Positions 6,592 through 11,483 of a DNA stretch of 11,483 nucleotides are shown in pieces. Both the position numbers and the translations under genes were made by a program. The notes under the pieces are model-generated. The model ran no database searches, had not been told where the DNA came from, and was given only the letters and a program-made list of their open reading frames with translations. The stretch comes from Balneolales bacterium (GTDB lineage: Bacteria > Bacteroidota > Rhodothermia > Balneolales > HLUCCA01), in assembly GCA_022565415.1 (NCBI GenBank), contig JAIUMT010000088.1, forward strand, positions 1 through 11,483, read 5' to 3'. The first letter of the stretch is position 1. Each line of letters begins with the position of its first letter.

Positions 6592-6984
6592 CTATAGGTG
6601 TTTTCGGATGTCGTTTGCGACTTGCTGCATTTCATCAGAAGATAAATCAACCTTTTTACCTAGAGAAAAACCTTTTCGATCGGGATACATGGGAATGAGG
6701 TGAACGTGAGCGTGTGGAACCTCCAGTCCCTCCACAATAATACCCGTTCTGATGGGAGAAAATGCGGTGTCCAAAGCCTTAGCGATGGGTTTTGCGAATT
6801 TGATTAGTCCGCCTAAGATATCGTCGTCGAGATCGAAAATGTAATCTACTTCCTGCTTTGGAACGACTAATACATGTCCTTTCGCGGCCGGATTAATATC
6901 CAGAAACGCATAATATTTGTCGTTTTCTGCAATTTTATAACTGGGGATATCGCCCGCGATGATTTTGGAAAAAATACTAGCCAT
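6592..6984 (-). CDS. HIT (histidine triad) family nucleotide-binding protein
   Basis: The 130-residue protein fits the HINT branch of the HIT superfamily, small cytoplasmic dimers that hydrolyse or transfer nucleoside phosphoramidates and related adducts. It has the N-terminal SIFSKIIAGDIPSYKI, the KYYAFLDINPAAKGHVLVVP core, and the triad H91-x-H93-x-H95 in VPHAHVHLIP, where the central His is the nucleophile. The length is normal. The ATG at 6982-6984 begins at the conserved N-terminus; no strong Shine-Dalgarno is seen. It heads the minus-strand run HIT, aroQ, flippase, NYN and lies back to back with tRNA-Lys. The exact substrate cannot be told. Confidence 0.95.
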   Translation of the reverse strand: MASIFSKIIAGDIPSYKIAENDKYYAFLDINPAAKGHVLVVPKQEVDYIFDLDDDILGGLIKFAKPIAKALDTAFSPIRTGIIVEGLEVPHAHVHLIPMYPDRKGFSLGKKVDLSSDEMQQVANDIRKHL

Positions 6985-7125
6985 ACGTAGGTGGATTAAT
7001 TATGGAATTCTTTGCTAAAGTATAGAGAATTTCGGGCATTCACCTGATGAAATTCATTTTTCTGAGGCACAATAGTAGGTTCAGGCCTCGAAAAAACCAC
7101 TTGTGTCATATTTTTAAAAAAAATT

Positions 7126-7157
7126 TTGCATGGGGCGGGTGAATATTCGTATATTTA
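7126..7157 (+). promoter_or_regulatory. Promoter of tRNA-Lys (Bacteroidota-type)
   Basis: TTTG (7125-7128), a 21-nt spacer and TATATTTA (7150-7157) match TTTG / TAnnTTTG except for the last base. The tRNA begins 33 nt after the -7 element. The same spacing and the same TTCGTATATTT core occur before tRNA-Val in this window, which makes chance less likely. Confidence 0.65.
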
Positions 7158-7189
7158 AAATCTTCGAACGATATGAATTTATCGTCGCT

Positions 7190-7265
7190 GAAAGGGTAGC
7201 TCAGTCGGTAGAGCAGCGGCCTTTTAAGCCGTCGGTCGTGGGTTCGAGCCCCACCCCTTTCACCA
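7190..7265 (+). tRNA. tRNA-Lys(TTT)
   Basis: The 76-nt cloverleaf is complete. The acceptor stem GAAAGGG (7190-7196) pairs with CCCTTTC (7255-7261), A7262 is the discriminator, and CCA is encoded at 7263-7265. The anticodon stem CGGC/GCCG encloses CTTTTAA with anticodon TTT at 7223-7225, which reads AAA and AAG. GGTTCGAGCCC forms the T arm. The encoded CCA contrasts with tRNA-Val here and may be fortuitous. Confidence 0.98.
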
Positions 7266-7279
7266 TAACCAAATACATT

Positions 7280-7314
7280 AAGCTTTGAAATGGGAACACT
7301 TCAAGGCTTTTTTT
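7280..7314 (+). terminator. Terminator of tRNA-Lys
   Basis: AAGCTTTGAA (7280-7289) and TTCAAGGCTT (7300-7309) form a 10-bp stem with one G-U pair and a 10-nt loop, followed by a T-run to 7314. It lies 14 nt after the tRNA, the expected place. Confidence 0.88.
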
Positions 7315-7370
7315 ATGCCCTTCTGGTATTTGGATGATAAGCAAAAAGTGGGTCGCTCTACTCGGAACAA

Positions 7371-7465
7371 ATTGATCGTAGCTTCAACTTGTATTTGAAC
7401 CCGTATCGGCAAATCCACTTTGAGAACTTTCGAATATTGATCGTAGCATCAACTTGTATATGAAC
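7371..7465. repeat. Two-copy imperfect 30-nt direct repeat upstream of the kinase gene
   Basis: Copies at 7371-7400 and 7436-7465 agree at 28 of 30 positions and are offset by 65 nt with a 35-nt spacer. Both begin ATTGATCGTAGC, continue with TCAACTTGTAT and end TGAAC. The two differences are T/A changes at 7383/7448 and 7395/7460. The second copy contains the dyad TTGAT-N6-ATCAA; the first has TTGAT-N6-TTCAA. They lie about 140 and 75 nt before the kinase ATG, so they may be paired operator sites. CRISPR is unlikely with two copies and no cas gene. Confidence 0.8.
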
Positions 7466-7483
7466 TGTAAGCGAGTATATTGA
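7454..7483 (+). promoter_or_regulatory. Weak candidate promoter of the histidine kinase gene
   Basis: TTG at 7454-7456, inside the second direct-repeat copy, is followed after 19 nt by TATATTGA (7476-7483), which matches TAnnTTTG at six of eight positions. The element ends 27 nt before the ATG. If real, a protein bound to the repeat would sit on the -33 element. Confidence 0.25.
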
Positions 7484-7510
7484 TTCAAGAGTAAACTGGG
7501 ATTTAGTCTG

Positions 7511-8851
7511 ATGCTGATGCAAATTAAAAAATTACTCAATCCGCTTTCTATTGCATTACTTTATGCCATCTTTGGTTCGGTATGGATACTCTATTCCGAT
7601 CGGTGGGTTGCGAATTTGTCTGACGATATGGAGATGTTATCGCAGATGCAAACGTACAAAGGTTGGTTCTACATCATCCTAACTGCGATTCCACTTTTTT
7701 TACTTATCAAGGCACATCAGCGTTTTGTGCTGGAATCGGCCCAATTGCTTAAATCAACAGAGAAGAAATACGAAAACCTATTTCTGAGTAACCCATATCC
7801 AATTTGCGTCGTCGATCCGGAAACTTTGGGGTTCATCAATACAAATAAGAAATTCATTCAGACGTTTGGTTACACCATCAGAGACTTAAAAAACCAGACC
7901 ATCCATCATGTTTTTGCGAAAAAAGATCACCCACTTCTCGAAAAAATAATACGGAGTACCCTCACCACTGGCGATCAGAATGAACCTATCATTGTAAAGG
8001 GGGAACCTAAAAATGACAGCGTCATCTCAATTGAGTTGATGATTTATGAAATCCGGTTTCAGGGACAGATAACCCTGCTCTTTCAGATGCGTGACGTAAC
8101 AGCTGAATTACTCAATCGGCAACAAATTCGTGACCTTACGGTACACCTTGAGCGCACGGTTGAGGAACGCACCCGGCAGTTGAGTTCTGTAAATGAAGAG
8201 CTTGAGTCTTTTACATATTCTGTCTCTCACGATCTACGGGCGCCATTGCGTGCAATTGACGGATTCAGCAACGCCATAGCAATGGATAACAAAAATCAGT
8301 TAACCGAAGAAAGTCAAGAGTACTTTCAGAGAGTGCGCAGAGCGAGTCAGCGTATGTCTCAACTTATCGACGACATGCTTCGTTTATCCAGAATTACCAG
8401 GGCATCGTTAACCATTAAAGAGGTTAATCTATCAAAAATCGCCTCAGAGGTTATGACTACTCTTGATGTGAGCAAATCGTCATTGGTGACTATTGAAAAG
8501 GATATTCAAGTTGATGCCGACGAAGGTCTGATGCATATTCTCATGAGTAATTTACTATCGAATGCAGTAAAATATTCCTCGAAGACCGACAATGCAGTTA
8601 TCCAGTTTGGCAAGGAAACTCAAGGCGAGCAAATCGTTTACTATGTCAAAGATAATGGAGTCGGATTTAACAATTCGGACTCAAACAAGATATTTAAGCC
8701 ATTTCAACGCCTTCATACCGAATCTGAATTCGTTGGTATGGGTATCGGCCTGGCAACAGCTAAACGAATTGTTGCTCGCCATGGTGGTGAAATCTGGGCT
8801 GAAGCACATTCTGGAGAAGGTGCTTCGTTCTACTTTACGCTAAACAGTTGA
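7511..8851 (+). CDS. Membrane-bound PAS-domain sensor histidine kinase
   Basis: The 446-residue kinase has two membrane helices (about 13-29 and 52-70) around a short extracytoplasmic loop, including LYSDRWV and QTYKGWFYII, a small N-terminal module seen in many PAS kinases. A PAS domain covers about 85-195 (NLFLSNPYPICVVDPETL). A charged helical linker leads to the dimerisation helix with phospho-acceptor H240 in YSVSHDLRAPLRAIDGF. The ATPase domain has the N box (NLLSNAVKY, N351), G1 (DNGVGF, D381), the F box (FKPFQRLH) and G2 (GMGIGLATAKRIV, from G409), so all catalytic motifs are intact. The catalytic core is of the phytochrome-like HWE-free HisKA type often paired with Rcp1-like receivers. 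The PAS ligand is unknown. The ATG at 7511 is used; a second ATG two codons on would also serve. Two receiver genes follow on the same strand. Confidence 0.94.
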   Translation: MLMQIKKLLNPLSIALLYAIFGSVWILYSDRWVANLSDDMEMLSQMQTYKGWFYIILTAIPLFLLIKAHQRFVLESAQLLKSTEKKYENLFLSNPYPICVVDPETLGFINTNKKFIQTFGYTIRDLKNQTIHHVFAKKDHPLLEKIIRSTLTTGDQNEPIIVKGEPKNDSVISIELMIYEIRFQGQITLLFQMRDVTAELLNRQQIRDLTVHLERTVEERTRQLSSVNEELESFTYSVSHDLRAPLRAIDGFSNAIAMDNKNQLTEESQEYFQRVRRASQRMSQLIDDMLRLSRITRASLTIKEVNLSKIASEVMTTLDVSKSSLVTIEKDIQVDADEGLMHILMSNLLSNAVKYSSKTDNAVIQFGKETQGEQIVYYVKDNGVGFNNSDSNKIFKPFQRLHTESEFVGMGIGLATAKRIVARHGGEIWAEAHSGEGASFYFTLNS

Positions 8852-8943
8852 GTTTATTTACAAAAAGCACTAAGACATTGCCTTACATTGTGCTATTTTA
8901 TAGACTATTCGGTTTATGTTAATAAAAAATTGAATCGTACGGA

Positions 8944-9366
8944 ATGAATACGAATTTGAATAAGTACATCATGCTGGTCGATGACAACAAAGACGATGTT
9001 GACCTGACCATAATGGCCTTGAAGTTTAATCAGATCGCAAATGAGGTTAAGGTCGCTTTTAACGGCCAGGAAGCAGTTGACATGCTTCTGGGACATGACG
9101 ACTCCCCTCTACCGGCAGTGATTTTGCTCGATATTAACATGCCGAAACTCAATGGCCTTGAAACTCTGAAAATATTACGCTCAAATGAGCGAACAAAAAC
9201 AGTACCTATCGTTATATTGACATCATCTCAGGAAGAACAAGATCTAGTTGCCGGTTATCAAAGTGGCGCAAATAGCTACATAAAAAAGCCTGTTGATTTT
9301 GAAAATTTCACAGAAGCGATACGCCAACTCGGTATGTATTGGCTGGCTCTGAATGAATTGCCGTAA
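8944..9366 (+). CDS. Stand-alone Rcp1-like response regulator (receiver domain only)
   Basis: The 140-residue protein is one receiver domain with no output domain. The acidic pocket is D13-D14 (MLVDDN), the phospho-acceptor is D63 in LLDINMP, the switch residue is T93 in VILTSS, and K115 lies in IKKP. The insertion and C-terminal YWLALNELP match the Rcp1 subfamily, which partners phytochrome-like kinases. The gene starts 92 nt after the kinase stop on the same strand, so the kinase is its likely donor. It probably passes phosphate on or acts by protein contact. The ATG at 8944 precedes the first strand by a few residues. A weak GCAC/GTGC hairpin lies in the gap before it. Confidence 0.93.
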   Translation: MNTNLNKYIMLVDDNKDDVDLTIMALKFNQIANEVKVAFNGQEAVDMLLGHDDSPLPAVILLDINMPKLNGLETLKILRSNERTKTVPIVILTSSQEEQDLVAGYQSGANSYIKKPVDFENFTEAIRQLGMYWLALNELP

Positions 9367-9436
9367 CAGAGCTCGAAGACAATCGTGAGTCCACACGTCT
9401 GGAAACGAACATTTTGAATAAAATTTTACTCCGTTA

Positions 9437-9796
9437 ATGAAACAGATTTTAATTGTAGAGGATGAGTTTATTATTGCCATGCTCATCGAAAAACAGATTC
9501 GTAAGCTAGGCTATATGCTAGCTGGAAAAGTTACTAGCGGAGAGGCCGCAATTGAGGTGGTTAAATCGGGGAATGTCGATCTCATTTTGATGGATATAAA
9601 AATTAATGGCGATATCGACGGAATCGAAACCATGCAACAAATTGGAACATTTGCCAAAATTCCCGTTATCTATATTACCGGGAACTCAGATCCAAACACC
9701 CGACTCAGGGCAATGAGCACAAATCCGGCCGGTTATATTGTAAAACCTATCGAAACCGAAACCCTACGGATTCATATAGAAGAAGCGCTGAACTAA
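9437..9796 (+). CDS. Stand-alone CheY-type response regulator (receiver domain only)
   Basis: The 119-residue protein is a complete receiver: E8-D9-E10 form the acidic pocket, D53 in LILMDIKI is the phospho-acceptor, T81 in VIYITGNSD is the switch residue, and K103 lies in YIVKPIE. The wording IETMQQI and PVIYITGNSD resembles the receiver type usually found near multi-PAS kinases and is distinct from the Rcp1-like neighbour. No output domain follows, and the stop comes directly after the last receiver helix. It starts 70 nt after the first receiver gene. A plausible arrangement is one kinase serving two receivers, with one acting as a phosphate sink or relay; this is inference. Confidence 0.93.
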   Translation: MKQILIVEDEFIIAMLIEKQIRKLGYMLAGKVTSGEAAIEVVKSGNVDLILMDIKINGDIDGIETMQQIGTFAKIPVIYITGNSDPNTRLRAMSTNPAGYIVKPIETETLRIHIEEALN

Positions 9797-9891
9797 GACT
9801 TACGCACGGTGAACACGTTGTGACGAAACAGCTGACACACCGATTAGCACCTGCATAATATTTGCCATTTTCGTTTTTCTTGATTTTGCTC

Positions 9892-9923
9892 TTGCTTTCA
9901 GTCCCTTTTCGTTCGTATATTTG
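9892..9923 (+). promoter_or_regulatory. Promoter of tRNA-Val (Bacteroidota-type)
   Basis: TTG (9892-9894), a 21-nt spacer and TATATTTG (9916-9923) give a perfect TAnnTTTG element with the same spacing as the tRNA-Lys promoter. The tRNA begins 17 nt after it, leaving a leader of only a few nucleotides to about 10. Confidence 0.75.
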
Positions 9924-9939
9924 GATTCTATAAAAAAAC

Positions 9940-10014
9940 GGGCGCATAGCTCAGTTGGTTTAGAGCACCTGCCTTACAAGCAGGGGGTCGGGGGTTCGAG
10001 CCCCTCTGCGCCCA
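9940..10014 (+). tRNA. tRNA-Val(TAC)
   Basis: The 75-nt cloverleaf has acceptor GGGCGCA (9940-9946) pairing with TGCGCCC (10007-10013) and discriminator A10014. CCA is not encoded (CAC follows). The anticodon stem CCTGC/GCAGG encloses CTTACAA with anticodon TAC at 9975-9977, a valine tRNA. GGGGTTCGAGCCCC forms the T arm. Confidence 0.98.
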
Positions 10015-10022
10015 CACCGTTT

Positions 10023-10060
10023 AAAGCCCTGTAAGTTTATCTCTTGCAGGGCTTTTTTTT
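10023..10060 (+). terminator. Strong terminator of tRNA-Val
   Basis: AAAGCCCTGTAAG (10023-10035) and CTTGCAGGGCTTT (10043-10055) form a 13-bp stem with one G-U pair and a 7-nt loop, followed by eight T in total to 10060. It begins 9 nt after the tRNA. Confidence 0.93.
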
Positions 10061-10130
10061 GTTTCCATATTCGCGGCAATACAATCGATACCGTATTGTT
10101 TAAAACGGTGTTTACAGATAGCGCTGTTCA

Positions 10131-10164
10131 AAAAAGGAAGGCCGTAAAAAAAGATTTCCTTTTT
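10131..10164 (+). other. AT-rich hairpin upstream of the exporter gene
   Basis: AAAAAGGAA (10131-10139) and TTCCTTTTT (10156-10164) form a 9-bp stem with a 16-nt loop, between the tRNA terminator and the exporter gene. It resembles a weak terminator but has only two G-C pairs. A CAATAC/GTATTG palindrome lies about 40 nt before it. Leader structure of the exporter mRNA is an alternative. Confidence 0.25.
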
Positions 10165-10255
10165 CTTGGCTTGAGTTCTATTACCTCACAAACTCTGGTC
10201 TAAACGTGAAAGACCTTCCAACTTCACATTCTTATTATTTGCGTAATTTCTCGTG

Positions 10256-11434
10256 ATGCAATCACAATCACATCAGCATAAACCTCAGCAAGTCTTGCGC
10301 AGTCCGGCACTGCACATTGTGTTTGGAATTACGTTAACGGGGATCATGGGCGTGGCCAGCATCACCCCCATCTTGCCTGTAGTAGGTGATTATTTTGATG
10401 TTTCTCCAGAAAAAGCTGCGCTGTTAATCATACTTTTTACCCTCCCGGGCGTTGTTCTAACCCCCATATTCGGCATACTCGCCGACCTTTACGGGCGCAA
10501 ACGCGTGCTCGTGCCGGTGCTTTTCCTGTTTGCAATTGCCGGAACAGCCTGCTTCTTCGCTCCCGATTTTAACACCCTGCTCGCATTAAGATTTTTACAG
10601 GGAATCGGGGCCGCTTCACTCGGCGCCATGAACGTGACCATTATCAGCGACATCTTCCATGGCAACAATCGAACCGCTGCACTGGGATACAACTCCGGTG
10701 TTCTGAGTTTCGGAGCCGCTATTTACCCAGCCGTTGGCGGCGCCCTCAGCATCATTGGCTGGCGCTACCCCTTTTTACTTCCCATTTTAGCCATCCCAAC
10801 CGGACTCCTCGTACTCACCCGCCTCAAACTCCCCCCTCAGCACAAAAACATTGACCTCAAAAAGTATCTGGCCGGCGTCAAACGCAGTCTGAAATCACGC
10901 AAAATCCGAACGATGTTCTTGCTTAGCACATCTACGTTCTTGCTAGTTTACGGACCGATTCTCACATTCTTGCCGTTCTACATGAAGTTTTATTTCGACT
11001 CGGATGCGCTTATTATCGGGGTAATCATTGCGAGTATGTCGTTTGGAAACCTGATTTCAGGGGCACTTTTGGGCTACTTATCTATGTATTTCAAAACGAT
11101 TGAACTTCTGCTGATTTCGTATCTGATGGTGGCCGTCAGTTTAATTTTGATCCCCCTCATGCCAAACGTTTGGATGATTATTTTTCCGTGTATCATATTC
11201 GGATTCGCCATCGGAATTAACAATCCGAATATTCAAACGCTGATAGCCAAAACGGTTCGCCCTCAACAACGTGCTGCGGTATTATCGATTAACGGGATGG
11301 TGCTTCGACTTGGTCAGACAATCGGACCGCTTTTGATGTCGGTTTTCTTTGTCGTTGCTGGTTATCAGGGGGCTTACTTCCTGGCCGCCGCACTTTCTAT
11401 TGGCATTTACTTTTTTCTGAAGTCCCGGCTGTGA
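10256..11434 (+). CDS. Major facilitator superfamily exporter, DHA1-like
   Basis: The 392-residue inner-membrane protein has about 12 predicted membrane helices and the landmarks of the drug:H+ antiporter DHA1 family. Motif A is GILADLYGRKRV (73-84) between helices 2 and 3. LRFLQGIGAASLGAM forms helix 4. FGAAIYPAVGGALSIIGWRYPF is the helix-5 motif-C region ending in the typical GWRxPF. A basic loop (KRSLKSRKIRT) links the two halves. Family members export drugs, sugars or metabolites by proton exchange; the substrate is not deducible. ATG at 10256 is preferred to GTG at 10253, which adds one residue. The gene stands alone after the tRNA-Val terminator, and no regulator gene is adjacent. It ends 49 nt before the window edge, with no terminator visible yet. 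Confidence 0.93.
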   Translation: MQSQSHQHKPQQVLRSPALHIVFGITLTGIMGVASITPILPVVGDYFDVSPEKAALLIILFTLPGVVLTPIFGILADLYGRKRVLVPVLFLFAIAGTACFFAPDFNTLLALRFLQGIGAASLGAMNVTIISDIFHGNNRTAALGYNSGVLSFGAAIYPAVGGALSIIGWRYPFLLPILAIPTGLLVLTRLKLPPQHKNIDLKKYLAGVKRSLKSRKIRTMFLLSTSTFLLVYGPILTFLPFYMKFYFDSDALIIGVIIASMSFGNLISGALLGYLSMYFKTIELLLISYLMVAVSLILIPLMPNVWMIIFPCIIFGFAIGINNPNIQTLIAKTVRPQQRAAVLSINGMVLRLGQTIGPLLMSVFFVVAGYQGAYFLAAALSIGIYFFLKSRL

Positions 11435-11483
11435 GACTGCTGCGGATTACAATTAATTTGGCCAAAAAAACCGTATCTTTTCA

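Noticed and set aside
7371..7465. Mini-CRISPR array
   Set aside because: Only two imperfect copies with one spacer, no leader evidence and no cas genes. The position before a kinase gene fits regulatory sites better.
9747..9947. Minus-strand 66-codon frame across the RR2 end and tRNA-Val promoter
   Set aside because: It overlaps a receiver gene and a perfect TAnnTTTG promoter, and has no coding features.
7190..10014. Integrative element bounded by tRNA attachment sites
   Set aside because: No integrase, no duplicated tRNA 3' end and no inverted termini were found; the only sequence shared by the tRNAs is the normal T-arm consensus.

Overview
The window looks like chromosomal DNA of a member of the FCB group, most likely Bacteroidota or Balneolota. 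Three things support this. Two tRNA genes are preceded by TTG-N21-TATATTT(G/A), which fits the Bacteroidota-type promoter TTTG / TAnnTTTG. Strong Shine-Dalgarno sequences are generally absent before the genes. The flippase, HIT and receiver proteins also resemble that group. GC content is moderate. I see no transposase, integrase, phage gene or cas gene. The genus cannot be fixed from sequence alone.

Layout. (1) Positions 1-1260: a minus-strand gene joining an ATP-cone to a PD-(D/E)xK nuclease-like domain and a C-terminal helix-hairpin-helix-like tail. An 11-bp hairpin lies beyond its 3' end. (2) 1189-2567: a minus-strand lipoprotein gene of unknown function with its own terminator. (3) 2736-3246: secG on the plus strand, divergent from the lipoprotein gene, with a candidate promoter and a strong terminator. 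(4) 3247-3564: a convergent intergenic stretch with a hairpin and a 34-nt imperfect direct repeat. (5) 3565-6984: four minus-strand genes transcribed in the order HIT protein, aroQ, polysaccharide flippase, NYN-plus-cold-shock-domain protein. (6) 7126-7314: tRNA-Lys(TTT) with promoter and terminator. (7) 7371-9796: a second direct-repeat pair, then a membrane histidine kinase and two stand-alone receiver proteins. (8) 9892-10060: tRNA-Val(TAC) with promoter and terminator. (9) 10256-11434: a major facilitator family exporter.

How the parts may work together. SecG (protein export), AroQ (shikimate pathway) and the tRNAs are housekeeping. The kinase and its two receivers form a signalling unit with no DNA-binding output domain, so signal probably leaves by phosphorelay or protein contact. 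The flippase serves surface polysaccharide export. The two least ordinary proteins are the ATP-cone/nuclease fusion and the NYN/cold-shock fusion, whose NYN part lacks two acidic residues usually present at the active site. The least explained non-coding signals are two unrelated pairs of 30-34 nt direct repeats, each pair offset by exactly 65 nt.
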